Source of the DNA: Nocardioides sp. zg-DK7169
GTDB lineage: Bacteria; Actinomycetota; Actinomycetes; Propionibacteriales; Nocardioidaceae
Length of the DNA stretch: 64,000 bases
Direction: 5' to 3'
Assembly: GCF_013155365.1 (NCBI RefSeq)
Contig: NZ_JABJRA010000001.1
Coordinates: forward strand, 186,001 to 250,000
Part shown: positions 8,042-18,057 of the stretch, one piece after another
Layout: each line of letters opens with the position of its first letter
Position numbering within the stretch: position 1 is the first letter of the stretch
The notes under the pieces: generated by a model
The model's input: only the letters and a program-made list of their open reading frames with translations
Databases searched by the model: none
Told to the model about the DNA's origin: nothing
Made by a program: the position numbers and the translations under genes

Positions 8042-9757
8042 TTACACCCGACGACGAAGTATGGCCGCAGCATTTCCGGAAAGCAACAGCAACGTGGCGA
8101 CATCTGCAAGGACCACCAGCACCACGTCACCGGTGTCGGACGCCTCCCCGGTGCCCGGAGCCTCAGCGTCGTGGGCCGGGTCGTCGGCGAGATCGCCGAG
8201 GTCGAGGAGGGTGAGCTCCTCCCCCTCGTGACGGACCGTGCCCTCGGGGACCTCCCCTACGCCGGCCATCCCGTGCTCGACCAGCACCCAGCGGACGCCG
8301 GCTGCGCGCAGGGCGGCGGCCGGGTCCGGCGCGGCCAGCGCCCGGTCCACCGCGGCGACCCGCGGGTCCTCCGAGGGCACCACGTCCCCGTCGACGAAGG
8401 TGCGGTCGTCGATCACGACCTCGCCGGGCAGGAAGCGGGGCGCGGGGTCCAGCACCGCCCGGCGATCGTTCCAGTCGTAGCCGCGATAGCTGCCGCGCCA
8501 CGGGAGCACCACGGTGCGGGCCGGCCCCTCCTCCTCCAGGACCCGGGCCACGGTCCCCCACTCCTCCGGGAAGCTCGACCGCGGCAGGCTCCCCGCAGCG
8601 CCCCACGCGAGGCTGGGCAGCAGCAGCACGGGCGCCACGACCACCAGGCCGACCACCCCCCACAGCGCCTCGCGCCCCGGGCGGACCCGGGCGCGCAGGC
8701 CCGACGCCACCGCGGCGATGCCGGGCAGCAGCACCAGCACGGCGGGGGCAAGGAAGCGCTGGGAGTCGCGCAGCACCGCGGCCCCCGGGACCGCCCCGCC
8801 GACCGCCTCGAGCACGCGGGTGCCGCCGGGCAGCACCGGGAGCACGGCGAGCAGCAGGCAGACGGCGCCCAGCACCAGCAGCCGTCGCTCGTCGGAGCCG
8901 CGCCCGGCCCGTCGTACGCCGAGCAGCGCGACGACGGTCAGGCCGCACGACAGCAGCACGAGCAGCGCCTCGGTGCGCTCCGGCGGCACGACGGCGCTCT
9001 TCCAGGTCCCTCCGAGCGACAGCAGGCTGGCCCACACCCCGGCCGCGGACTCGGCGCGCGGCGCGAACACCTCGAAGATCCCCGAGACCGTCACCGCGCT
9101 GCCGCGCGCGGCCACCAGGGTCGGGACCAGCCACGGCAGGTTGGCGACCAGGCCGGTCCCGAGCACCACCGGCACGTGGGCCCGCGTCGGGCGCGCCGCG
9201 AGCACCAGCGCGACCAGGACCGCCATCAGGCCGCTGGAGGGGCTGCACACGGCGCTGAGCACGAGGGCGACGGCGAGCGGCGGCGTGCCGTCGCGCAGGT
9301 CGCGGCGCGCGCGCAGCGCGGCGTGCGCCACCCACGGCAGCAACAGGTAGCCGGCCAGGATCGCCCACTGCCCCATCAGCAGCCGCTCGTGGACCCACGG
9401 GTTCCACACGAAGAGGGTGATCGCGGCGGCCCGGGCGTACCACGGGTACGTGCCCACGAGGCGGCCCGCGCCGACCGCGCCGGCCAGGAAGGCACCCAGC
9501 AGCACCGCCTTCTGCACCAGGTCGCCCGGGACGACCGCGGTCAGCACCGACATCAGCGCGTCCATCGGCACCGCACGCGGCAGCTGCCCGTCCAGGCCCA
9601 GCCAGGCGTCCTTCCAGGGCTGGGAGGGCACGAAGACCATGTCCCCGAAGAGCCAGAACCCGCGGCCCAGCAGCAGCGGGCCGAGGACGAGGAACGCGAG
9701 CACCAGCCCGACCGCGAGGTCGACCAGACGGTCGCGGCCGACGACCGGGCGCCTCAC
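8042..9757 (-). CDS. Polytopic GT-C-like membrane protein
   Basis: 571-aa integral membrane protein with about ten hydrophobic helices and a C-terminal extracytoplasmic part of about 170 residues (PEEWGTVARVLEEEG onward), closed by one last helix. An early loop FGDMVFVPSQPWKDAW carries acidic and aromatic residues, as in the first periplasmic loop of GT-C glycosyltransferases. GTG 9757 overlaps the AftD stop codon by 4 bp (GTGA), showing translational coupling. It probably works with AftD, either as a second polyprenyl-phosphate-dependent glycosyltransferase or a subunit. No catalytic residue can be assigned with confidence. Confidence 0.7.
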   Translation of the reverse strand: MRRPVVGRDRLVDLAVGLVLAFLVLGPLLLGRGFWLFGDMVFVPSQPWKDAWLGLDGQLPRAVPMDALMSVLTAVVPGDLVQKAVLLGAFLAGAVGAGRLVGTYPWYARAAAITLFVWNPWVHERLLMGQWAILAGYLLLPWVAHAALRARRDLRDGTPPLAVALVLSAVCSPSSGLMAVLVALVLAARPTRAHVPVVLGTGLVANLPWLVPTLVAARGSAVTVSGIFEVFAPRAESAAGVWASLLSLGGTWKSAVVPPERTEALLVLLSCGLTVVALLGVRRAGRGSDERRLLVLGAVCLLLAVLPVLPGGTRVLEAVGGAVPGAAVLRDSQRFLAPAVLVLLPGIAAVASGLRARVRPGREALWGVVGLVVVAPVLLLPSLAWGAAGSLPRSSFPEEWGTVARVLEEEGPARTVVLPWRGSYRGYDWNDRRAVLDPAPRFLPGEVVIDDRTFVDGDVVPSEDPRVAAVDRALAAPDPAAALRAAGVRWVLVEHGMAGVGEVPEGTVRHEGEELTLLDLGDLADDPAHDAEAPGTGEASDTGDVVLVVLADVATLLLLSGNAAAILRRRV

Positions 9758-12700
9758 CGGTGCGCCGCGGCCCGGTGGCTCGCCCGGCGCCGGCCCTGCC
9801 GTCCGTTCCGGGCCAGCGGCCGGGTGCCCGCGAGGGCGGCAGCCAGGACGATCCCGACGCCGGCACCGGTGAGCAGGTCGGAGGCGGGCGGGGTCATCGG
9901 TGAGCTGCCGGCGCTGGCCGCGACCGCCACGATCAGGCCCGCGCCGACGAGGACCAGGCCGAGGACGTCGGCCACCGCGGTCCGGCGCCGCAGCAGGACG
10001 CCGACGGCCGCGCCGGCCGCGACGAGCGGGCCGAGCACGAACCCGGTGAGGGCCACCGCGAGCACCGCAGCCGGCACGAACCAGCGCCGCACGGGGCGGT
10101 CGGCCGGGTCGTCCGGGGCTGCCGAGTGCGCGGTGGCCCCCGACGCCCGCAGCGGTACGACGAGGGGCTCGCGTCGGCTCCGGAGCACCTGGGCGAGCGC
10201 GACCAGCCCGGCGAGCAGTACCGCGGCCGCGAGTCCCAGGCCGATCATCAGGTTGCGGAAGTAGGAGGTCTGGGGGTCGAAGGTCACCACGATCTCGCCG
10301 GCGACGTCCGCGGGCACGATCCAGCCCTGCGCCCAGCCGTCGACCTCGATCGGGTCCAGCTCCCGGTCGCCGGCGCGGGCCACCCAGCCGATGTTGGTGC
10401 TCTGCGGCAGCGACAGGATGGCGCGCTCGCCCTCGCTGACGCGCAGCACCTGCTCGGTGCGCTCGGAGGAGACCTGCTCCACCCGGCGCGAGGACCGCGG
10501 GTTCGACCCGGCGGCGTCCTTCTCCTCGACCGACTCCAGGCGCATCTGGATCGGCTGGAACTGCGGGGAGGCGCGCAGCTCGACGCGGTGCGTCCCGGCG
10601 TCCAGGCGGATCCGCTGACGCTTCCCGCAGGGCTCGACCGAGAGCAGCCCGTTGCCGTACACCGCGCCCATCACCCCGCGCACGCGGGTCGGGTGGCTCT
10701 CGCCGTCGACGACCAGCTCCGGGCCGAAGCCGCAGGTGGCGCCGGTGACCGTGCTGCCGTCCATCGGGACCGTCACGGGGACCTCGCCGAGCGTGAGCTC
10801 GGAGATCCCGACCGGGCGCACCGCCCCGGGTGCCCGCTCGAAGGTGATCTCGACGGTGGAGGTGCGCAGCGGCTCGAAGCCCCGCGCCACCCGGATGCTG
10901 GAGCCGAGGTCGATCGTGCGGCGCTCGCCGTCGTCGCCCACCAGCACCGCGCGACGCGGGCGGCTGACCAGCTCCCCGGACGTGGTGAGGTCCAGGGTGT
11001 CGATGCGGCGCTCACGGCCCAGGTCCAGGCGCAGCACCGGGCGCGGGTCGCGCGGGTCGGCGATCCACGACGTCGTCGGGTCGCCGTCGTGCACCATCCG
11101 CGGCGAGACCGCGGGGTCCGAGCCGAGCCACGAGCTGGCCCCGGCCTGCACGCCCAGCAGTGGCGTGAGCAGGCTGGCGCTGCCCGGACCTGAGGAGGCC
11201 ATGACGGTCCCGCCCAGGCGCCACTCCCCCGCCTTGCGGACGGTGAGGGTGCGGTCGATGCCGTTCGCCTCCTCGCTGGGTCGCGCCCGGTAGACGTCGC
11301 AGTCCGGGCCGAGCAGCGTGGAGAAGCAGGTGCGGGTCTCCGGCTGGCTCCCGAACACGAAGTCCGCGTCCGCGGCGAGGTCCACCGGCGGCACGACCAT
11401 CGTGCGCTCGGGGCGCAGGCCTTCGATCTCCAGCTCGGCGAGACCGATCGAGGCGCCCTCCTCCGGGGTCTCCACCGCCGTCACGCGCACGCTCGAGGCG
11501 CGGTGGCTGCCGAAGTCGACGCGCCCGACACCGGTCAGCGGGTCGGGGGTCACGATCCGGTCGACGCCGTCGGCGCTGACCCTCCAGCGCTCGGGGTGCT
11601 TGATGCCGATCGGGGTCATCGGGTGGCGCAGCACGACGCGGCCGATCCGGCGCGGACGCTCGAGCTCGACCTCGACCCACTGGCCGCGGGAGCCGACGTA
11701 GGGCTGGCTGAGCCAGTAGGTGTCCGGGTTGCCGTCGAGGGCCGACCACGGCGCGGTCTCCGGGCGCACGACCCCGAGGGTGTCCACGTAGGCGACGGAG
11801 GAGGAGGACCTGACCCCGGCGATGCCCTCGTAGCGGGCGACCACCAGCTCGGCGCCCTCGGGGATCGGGTAGTTCGGCGCGACGCGCTCGCCGCGGTAGG
11901 GCTCCTCGGGCGTCATCACGTTGCTCTCGGCGTCGTTGACCCGGCCGAAGGCCCGCTCGCGCAGCCGCAGGGCGTCGCCCTGGACGTCGGCGCGGCGCTC
12001 CCACCCGGGCTGCCCGGCCACGACGGCGGCCTGCGCCCCGGAGACCAGGCCGATGCCGACGGCGTCGATCACGTCCTCGACCGAGCTGGCGACGGTCACC
12101 GCGTCGGCGGTGTCGCGGATCCGGACCCGGTCCGCGGACTGGTCGCCCTTGACCTCGAAGACCTCGATCGCCGGGCCGAAGTCGAGGGCGCCGAAGAGGG
12201 CCACCCGCTCGATCCCGGGCGAGCGGGCGAGCGCCTGCGAGACCAGGTTGGACGACGCGGACTGCGCCACTCGCTGGTCCAGGTCGTGACGCAGCAGGAT
12301 CCGGTCGATCCCGATGCGGCCCAGCATGTCTTGCAGGTACGGCGACCCGCTGCCGGTGGTCAGGTAGCCCTCCAGGCGCGAGAGCATCCGGATCGTCGCG
12401 GCCGGGGTCAGCGGGACCTGCGAGCGGGTCACCCACCGGCTGGTGCCGGTGACCTGGATCGGCTCCTCCATCGTCCAGCCCCAGTCCTGGATGCCGAACC
12501 CGGAGCCGGGGACCACCCAGACCACGCCGTCGCGGTCGTCCTCGTCGAGGTGCGCGAGCGCCTCGTCCCAGTAGGAGGGGAACTCGGTCCAGCCCGGGGT
12601 GCGGGTGTTGCCACTGACCACCGGCCAGGCCGAGGCCGCCAGCGAGGCGACCAGCGCGGCCGCGAGGACGCCCGCGCTCAGCCGGCGGGCCGCCTGGAGC

Positions 12701-13899
12701 CTGCGGCGTCGTACCGGCCTGCGCTGCGCGGGGCGCAGCACGGCGAGCAGCTCCATGGTGAGCGCGCCGAGCCCCAGGGCGAGCGGCACGCGCAGGATCG
12801 GGTCGGCCTTGGCGACGTTGCGCAGCGGGGCCAGCGAACCGTCCAGGAGGTCGCGGACCATGCCGGCGAAGGGAGGGGAGAGCAGCCCGTCGTGGGAGAC
12901 GGTGATGCCGACCAGCCCGACCACGACGCCGACGAGCAGCGGTGTCCGGAACGCGTGCCGCATCCGGACCAGGCCGAGCAGCCCGGCCACGGCCAGGAAG
13001 CCGGTGCCGAGGACGAGGAGCGGCTCGGTGAGCAGGTCCCAGCCCGAGGGCCACCAGGCCTGGCGGTTGATCACGACGTACGGCACCCAGTTGCTGGTGC
13101 CGCGCAGGGCCGAGGTCATGCCCGCGGTGTCGGTCGTGGTGCTCGCGGCCTCGACGAAGTCGTAGAAGGGCGGGCTGTAGACGCCCAGGCGCAGCAGCGA
13201 GACCGCCCACCACAGGTTGGCCGCCGCCATCAGCGAGCCCCAGCCGAGCGCGAAGCTCCAGCGGACCCGTCGCGTCGCCCACGCCCAGAGCACGAAGATG
13301 CCGAGCAGGATCGTCGGGTAGAAGGTGACGGTGCCGTTCACGCCGCCCGCGAAGAGGTACGCCGCCGGGGACAGCACCGCGGCCTGCCAGGGCCGGATGC
13401 GCCCCAGGACCAGCAGCACGATCGGCAACAGCGCCCACGGCAGCACGGCGCCGGCGAGGATCTCCGCGCTGCGCACCCCGATCTCGGTGACGTGGCGCGG
13501 GGTGAGGGCGTAGGCGAGTCCCGCCACCGCAGCCGCCCACGGCCCGAGGCTCATCGCCAGCGCCAGGCGGCGCACGCCCTCGGCGGCGACCACCAGGAGC
13601 AGGGCCGACCAGGTCCGCTCGACCACCCAGCCGGGCACCTGCGCGAGCTCACCGGCCCAGAAGAAGAGGCCCTGGGGAAAGAGGTAGCCATAGGCCTGGT
13701 TCTGCAGCTCGCCCATGGAGACCCGGGGGTTCCACAGGCTCAGCGCGTCGTGCAGGAACGTGCCCGGGGCGTTGGTGAGGTCGAGCCGGGTGTCGGTGGT
13801 GGTGCGCCCGAACTTCTCCACGAGGGTGAGGAAGACGAGGCTTCCCAGCACCGTCCAATAGAGCAGACCTGCACGACGAGAATCAGCGGTCCGTTCCAT
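9754..13899 (-). CDS. aftD: AftD-type alpha-(1->3)-arabinofuranosyltransferase
   Basis: 1381-aa GT-C enzyme. The N-terminal half has many membrane helices with a conserved first loop (FLHDALSLWNP, GELQNQAYGYLFPQG). Two F5/8 type C (discoidin, carbohydrate-binding) modules follow in the extracytoplasmic region, at about residues 705-830 (SALDGNPDTYWLSQP) and 930-1000 (VHDGDPTTSWIADP), then several C-terminal helices. This order and length match mycobacterial AftD (about 1400 aa), which adds alpha-1,3-arabinofuranose to envelope arabinan from decaprenyl-phosphoarabinose. ATG 13899 (MERTADSRR) is preferred, with AGGGTGG upstream. The sugar actually transferred here is unproven. Confidence 0.85.
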   Translation of the reverse strand: MERTADSRRAGLLYWTVLGSLVFLTLVEKFGRTTTDTRLDLTNAPGTFLHDALSLWNPRVSMGELQNQAYGYLFPQGLFFWAGELAQVPGWVVERTWSALLLVVAAEGVRRLALAMSLGPWAAAVAGLAYALTPRHVTEIGVRSAEILAGAVLPWALLPIVLLVLGRIRPWQAAVLSPAAYLFAGGVNGTVTFYPTILLGIFVLWAWATRRVRWSFALGWGSLMAAANLWWAVSLLRLGVYSPPFYDFVEAASTTTDTAGMTSALRGTSNWVPYVVINRQAWWPSGWDLLTEPLLVLGTGFLAVAGLLGLVRMRHAFRTPLLVGVVVGLVGITVSHDGLLSPPFAGMVRDLLDGSLAPLRNVAKADPILRVPLALGLGALTMELLAVLRPAQRRPVRRRRLQAARRLSAGVLAAALVASLAASAWPVVSGNTRTPGWTEFPSYWDEALAHLDEDDRDGVVWVVPGSGFGIQDWGWTMEEPIQVTGTSRWVTRSQVPLTPAATIRMLSRLEGYLTTGSGSPYLQDMLGRIGIDRILLRHDLDQRVAQSASSNLVSQALARSPGIERVALFGALDFGPAIEVFEVKGDQSADRVRIRDTADAVTVASSVEDVIDAVGIGLVSGAQAAVVAGQPGWERRADVQGDALRLRERAFGRVNDAESNVMTPEEPYRGERVAPNYPIPEGAELVVARYEGIAGVRSSSSVAYVDTLGVVRPETAPWSALDGNPDTYWLSQPYVGSRGQWVEVELERPRRIGRVVLRHPMTPIGIKHPERWRVSADGVDRIVTPDPLTGVGRVDFGSHRASSVRVTAVETPEEGASIGLAELEIEGLRPERTMVVPPVDLAADADFVFGSQPETRTCFSTLLGPDCDVYRARPSEEANGIDRTLTVRKAGEWRLGGTVMASSGPGSASLLTPLLGVQAGASSWLGSDPAVSPRMVHDGDPTTSWIADPRDPRPVLRLDLGRERRIDTLDLTTSGELVSRPRRAVLVGDDGERRTIDLGSSIRVARGFEPLRTSTVEITFERAPGAVRPVGISELTLGEVPVTVPMDGSTVTGATCGFGPELVVDGESHPTRVRGVMGAVYGNGLLSVEPCGKRQRIRLDAGTHRVELRASPQFQPIQMRLESVEEKDAAGSNPRSSRRVEQVSSERTEQVLRVSEGERAILSLPQSTNIGWVARAGDRELDPIEVDGWAQGWIVPADVAGEIVVTFDPQTSYFRNLMIGLGLAAAVLLAGLVALAQVLRSRREPLVVPLRASGATAHSAAPDDPADRPVRRWFVPAAVLAVALTGFVLGPLVAAGAAVGVLLRRRTAVADVLGLVLVGAGLIVAVAASAGSSPMTPPASDLLTGAGVGIVLAAALAGTRPLARNGRQGRRRASHRAAAHR

Positions 13900-13970
13900 G
13901 GCGAGCGCCACCCTATGCCGAACCCGACCGCCCGCGTGGCACTGTGCCGGGACTGTCCTAGGCTCGCCGA

Positions 13971-15287
13971 ATGACCGTGACCGAAGGCAGGAGCGCATCG
14001 CGAGGCGTGGGCGGGCTGCGAGGCCTGCTGCGCGGCACCGCGGGCATCGCCGTCGCGATCGTGGTCATGAACGTCTCGACCTACGCCTTCCAGATGCTCG
14101 CGGCCCGCCTGCTCGGCCCCGAGCAGTACGGCGGGGTCGCCAGCCTGATGGCGGTGCTCCTCGTGGTGGCCGTGGTGCAGCTGGGCCTGCAGGCCACCGC
14201 CGCGCGCCGGATCTCCGCCACACCGGAGCACGTGGGCCAGATCGAACGGGTCGTCCTCGCGGTGACCTACCGGGCGGCGCTGGCCCTCGGGCTGGTGATG
14301 CTGGTGGTGTCACCGGTGATCTGGCAGGTGCTGCGCCTGGACACCATCACGCCGGCGATCCTGCTGGCGATCGCGGCGGTGCCGCTGACCGTCCAGGGCG
14401 GCCAGGCCGGGATCCTCCAGGGCGAGCGCCGCTGGGGCGCGCTCGGTGCGCTGTACCTCTCGATGGGGGTGAGCCGGATCGTCATCGGCACGGTGTGCAT
14501 GCTGCTGCGTCCGACCGAGGCCGGCGCGATGCTCGGCGTCGCGGTCGCGCTCGTCGCGCCGGTGGTCGTCGGCCACCTCGCGCTGCGCCGTCCCCGCGAC
14601 GCCGGCCAGCACAGCTCGGTCAACAGCCTGCGCCCGGTGCTGGCCGAGGCCGCGCGCAGCTCGATGGCGCTCCTGGCCTTCTATGTGCTGTCCAACACCG
14701 ACATCGTCGTGGCCCGCAACGTGCTGGACTCCCACGACGCCGGCCTCTACGCCAGCGGGCTGATCCTGGCGAAGGTCGTGCTCTTCCTGCCGCAGTTCGT
14801 GGTCGTGCTGGCCTTCCCGTCCATGTCGACGGCCGGCGAGCGGCGCCTGGCCCTGCTGCGCAGCCTGGCCCTGATGCTCGGCCTCGCGATCTGCGCGGTG
14901 CTCGGCGCGATCCTGCTCTCCGGCGTGGCCATGGTCTTCGTCGGCGGCGAGAAGTACGCCGACGTGGAGGAGCACCTGTGGGCCTTCGCCGTGCTGGGCT
15001 CGCTGATGGCGATGCTGCAGCTGCTGGTCTACTCGGTGCTCGCGCGCCAGGGCACCCGCTCGGCGTACCTCATCTGGCTGGCGGTCGGGGTGCTGGTGGT
15101 GCTCTCGCTGCGCGCCGACACCCTGGTCAGCCTGATCGCCACCGTGATCTCCGTCGACGCCGTGCTGCTCGTCGCCCTGCTCTCCCTCAGCCTGTGGCGG
15201 ATGAGCCGCCTCGAGGAGGAGGGGGAAGCGGCGGGAGCGGGTGGGGACGACCCCGCGAAGCACGCCGCACCTCCGCCCGCCGGCTGA
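13971..15287 (+). CDS. Polysaccharide flippase (MOP/Wzx-like)
   Basis: 438-aa membrane protein of the multidrug/oligosaccharidyl-lipid/polysaccharide exporter superfamily. It has about 12 predicted helices, an opening GTAGIAVAIVVMNVSTYAFQMLAARLLGP-like segment with the typical ARLLGPEQYG motif, and GYLYAS-like repeats in the second half (DAGLYASGLILAK). The tail is a charged Ala/Pro-rich cytoplasmic extension. It is divergent from aftD with 71 bp between starts. Such proteins flip lipid-linked glycans across the membrane, so it plausibly exports the product of the neighbouring GT4/GT2 enzymes. Start ATG 13971. Confidence 0.85.
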   Translation: MTVTEGRSASRGVGGLRGLLRGTAGIAVAIVVMNVSTYAFQMLAARLLGPEQYGGVASLMAVLLVVAVVQLGLQATAARRISATPEHVGQIERVVLAVTYRAALALGLVMLVVSPVIWQVLRLDTITPAILLAIAAVPLTVQGGQAGILQGERRWGALGALYLSMGVSRIVIGTVCMLLRPTEAGAMLGVAVALVAPVVVGHLALRRPRDAGQHSSVNSLRPVLAEAARSSMALLAFYVLSNTDIVVARNVLDSHDAGLYASGLILAKVVLFLPQFVVVLAFPSMSTAGERRLALLRSLALMLGLAICAVLGAILLSGVAMVFVGGEKYADVEEHLWAFAVLGSLMAMLQLLVYSVLARQGTRSAYLIWLAVGVLVVLSLRADTLVSLIATVISVDAVLLVALLSLSLWRMSRLEEEGEAAGAGGDDPAKHAAPPPAG

Positions 15288-15322
15288 GCACCCGTCGCTC
15301 GAGCCCGCGGGCGAGCCGCCGA

Positions 15323-18001
15323 CTAGTGGGCGGCCTCGTGCCAGCTGCGGCCGGTGCCGACGGAGACGTCGAGGGGGACGCTGAGCTGGGCGGCGGCGCC
15401 CATGTGGCGCCGCACGAGCGCCTCGAGCTGCTCGCACTCCCCCGGGGCCACCTCGAGCACGAGCTCGTCGTGGACCTGGAGCAGCAGCCGCGAGCGCAGC
15501 CCCTCCTCGGTGATCGCGCGGTCGACCTCGAGCATCGCGATCTTGATGAGGTCGGCGGCCGAGCCCTGGATCGGGGCGTTGAGCGCCATCCGCTCGGCCA
15601 TCTCGCGGCGCTGGCGGTTGTCGCTGGTCAGGTCGGGCAGGTAGCGACGCCGGCCCTTGATCGTCTCGGTGAAGCCGGTGCGCCGGGCCTCGTCGACGAC
15701 ACCGGAGAGGTAGTCCCGGATGCCGCCGAAGGTCAGGAAGTACTCCTCCATCAGCCCGCGCGCCTCGGCCGGCTCGATCCCGAGCTGCTGGCTGAGCCCG
15801 AACGCCGACAGGCCGTAGGCCAGGCCGTAGTTCATCGCCTTGATCTTCGCGCGCTGCTCCGGGCTCACCTCGTCGGCGGGGACGCCGAAGACGCGGGCGG
15901 CGGTGATGGAGTGGAAGTCCTGACCGGAGCGGAACGCCTCGATCAGGAGCTCGTCGCCCGACAGGTCGGCCATGATCCGCATCTCGATCTGGCTGTAGTC
16001 GGCCGTCATCAGGGACTCATAGCCCTCGCCCACCACGAAGCCCTCGCGGATGCGGCGGCCCTCCTCGGTGCGCACCGGGATGTTCTGCAGGTTCGGCTCG
16101 GTGCTCGAGAGCCGCCCGGTCGCCGCGATGGTCTGGTTGAACGTCGTGTGGATGCGCCCGTCGGGGGCGACGGTCTTGAGCAGCCCCTCGATCGTCTGGC
16201 GCAGCCGGATGACGTCGCGGTGGCGCAGCAGGTGGAGCAGGAACGGGTGCTCGGTCTTGACGTAGAGCGACTGCAGCGCGTCGGCGTCGGTGGTGTAGCC
16301 GGTCTTCGTGCGCTTGGTCTTCGGCATCCCGAGCTCGTCGAAGAGCACCACCTGCAGCTGCTTGGGCGAGCCGAGGTTGATCTCCTTGCCGATCACGGCG
16401 TACGCCTCGTCCGCGGCGCGGCGGACCTCCTCGCCGAAGTGCTCCTGGAGCGCCTCGAGGTGGTCGGAGTCGACGGCGATGCCGGTGCGCTCCATGCCAG
16501 CCAGCAGGTGGACCAGCGGCAGCTCGATGTCCTCGAGCAGGCGGGTGCCACCGCGCTCCTCCAGGTCCTCGTCGAGAGCGGCGGCCAGGTCGAGCACGGC
16601 GCTGGCGCGCAGCATCTCCAGCTCGCCGGCCGAGCCGTCGTCGAGACCGTCCAGGCTGAGCTGGCCGTCGTCGGCGGCGCCCTGGCGCAGCTCGCGCTTG
16701 AGGTAGCGCACGGTCAGGTCGGCCAGGTCGTAGGAGCGCTGGTCGGGACGGGCGAGGTACGCCGAGATCGCGGTGTCGCGGGCGAGGCCGGCCAGCGGCG
16801 TGCCGAACGCCTCGAGCGCCTGCATCGGGCCCTTCGCGTCGTGCAGGACCTTGGGCTGGGAGGCGTCGGCCAGCCAGGTGGCGAGGGCCGAGGTGTCCGC
16901 GGTGTCGAGCTCGGCGACCGACACCCAGGCAGCGCCGTCGGCGGTCGCGAGCGCGATCGAGTCGACGTCTCCGGTGCCGGCGCCCCAGCGGCCCTGCACC
17001 TCCACACCGACCCGCTCGCCGCCGGAGGCGTGCTCGGCCAGCCAGGCACCGACCTCGCCGGCACCGGGGCGGGTCATCACCACGTCGAAGCCGGCCTCGT
17101 CGATCTCCTCCTCCGAGCTGAGCGTCTCGAAGAGCCGGTCGCGCAGCACCCGGAACTCCAGGCCGTCGAAGAGGGTGTGCACCTCGTGGCGGTCCCACGG
17201 GCGCAGCGCGAGGTCGGAAGGGCCGAGCTCGAGGTCCAGGTCACGCACGAGGGCGTTGAGGTGCCGGTTGCGGATCACGTCGCCGAGGTGGGCGCGCAGC
17301 GCCTCGCCCTTCTTGCCGGTGATCTTGTCGGCGTGGGTGATGACGTTGTCGAGGCCGTCGTAGGTGTTGATCCACTTCGCGGCGAACCCCTGGCCGACCC
17401 CGGGCACGCCCGGGAGGTTGTCGGAGGTCTCGCCCACGATCGCGGCGAGCTCGGGGTAGCGCTGCGGCGGTACGCCGTACTTGGCCTCGACGGCCGCCGG
17501 GGTCATCCGGGCCAGGTCGGAGACGCCGCGCATCGGGTACAGCACGGTGGAGCGGTCGGTGACCAGCTGCAGGGAGTCGCGGTCGCCCGTGAGGATCAGG
17601 ACCTCCATCCCCTCCTCCAGCGCCTGGGTGGTGAGGGTCGCGATGATGTCGTCGGCCTCGTAGCCGTCCTTCTTGAGGAACGGGATCCGCAGCGCCGACA
17701 GCACCTCCTCGATCAGCGGCAGCTGGCTGCCGAACTCCGAGGGCGTCTTGGCGCGCTTGGCCTTGTACTCGGCGTACTCCTCGAGGCGGAAGGTCTGGCG
17801 CGAGACGTCGAAGGCCACCCCGACGTGGGTGGGCTGCTCGTCGCGCAGGACGTTGATGAGCATCGAGGTGAAGCCGTACACCGCGTTGGTGTGTTGACCG
17901 GTCGTGGTGGAGAAGTTCTCGACCGGCAGGGCGAAGAACGCCCGGTAGGCCAGCGAGTGGCCGTCGAGGAGGAGCAGGCGAGGGGTGTTCGACTCGGGCA
18001 C
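15323..18001 (-). CDS. polA: DNA polymerase I
   Basis: 892-aa repair and Okazaki-fragment polymerase. N-terminal 5'-3' exonuclease domain (LLLDGHSLAYRAFFALP, TGDRDSLQLV, GVPGVGQG) spans about residues 8-290. The middle 3'-5' exonuclease-like domain lacks the DxE of motif I (RVGVEVQG instead), so proofreading is probably absent. The polymerase domain carries motif A DYSQIEMR, motif B RAKIKAMNYGLAYG and motif C QVHDELVLEV. Start GTG 18001 (VPESNTPR) is chosen; an upstream GTG at 18025 is also in frame. It is divergent from a thioesterase gene 56 bp away. polA near rpsA is conserved in actinobacteria. Confidence 0.97.
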   Translation of the reverse strand: MPESNTPRLLLLDGHSLAYRAFFALPVENFSTTTGQHTNAVYGFTSMLINVLRDEQPTHVGVAFDVSRQTFRLEEYAEYKAKRAKTPSEFGSQLPLIEEVLSALRIPFLKKDGYEADDIIATLTTQALEEGMEVLILTGDRDSLQLVTDRSTVLYPMRGVSDLARMTPAAVEAKYGVPPQRYPELAAIVGETSDNLPGVPGVGQGFAAKWINTYDGLDNVITHADKITGKKGEALRAHLGDVIRNRHLNALVRDLDLELGPSDLALRPWDRHEVHTLFDGLEFRVLRDRLFETLSSEEEIDEAGFDVVMTRPGAGEVGAWLAEHASGGERVGVEVQGRWGAGTGDVDSIALATADGAAWVSVAELDTADTSALATWLADASQPKVLHDAKGPMQALEAFGTPLAGLARDTAISAYLARPDQRSYDLADLTVRYLKRELRQGAADDGQLSLDGLDDGSAGELEMLRASAVLDLAAALDEDLEERGGTRLLEDIELPLVHLLAGMERTGIAVDSDHLEALQEHFGEEVRRAADEAYAVIGKEINLGSPKQLQVVLFDELGMPKTKRTKTGYTTDADALQSLYVKTEHPFLLHLLRHRDVIRLRQTIEGLLKTVAPDGRIHTTFNQTIAATGRLSSTEPNLQNIPVRTEEGRRIREGFVVGEGYESLMTADYSQIEMRIMADLSGDELLIEAFRSGQDFHSITAARVFGVPADEVSPEQRAKIKAMNYGLAYGLSAFGLSQQLGIEPAEARGLMEEYFLTFGGIRDYLSGVVDEARRTGFTETIKGRRRYLPDLTSDNRQRREMAERMALNAPIQGSAADLIKIAMLEVDRAITEEGLRSRLLLQVHDELVLEVAPGECEQLEALVRRHMGAAAQLSVPLDVSVGTGRSWHEAAH

Positions 18002-18057
18002 CCGCCTGACTCTATCTGCGCGCACCGACGCAACGGGCGTCGGCAACAATGCTGCCC

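Noticed and set aside
11503..13974. Long plus-strand frame opposite aftD
   Set aside because: Antisense artefact of high GC; product is low-complexity and has no motif.
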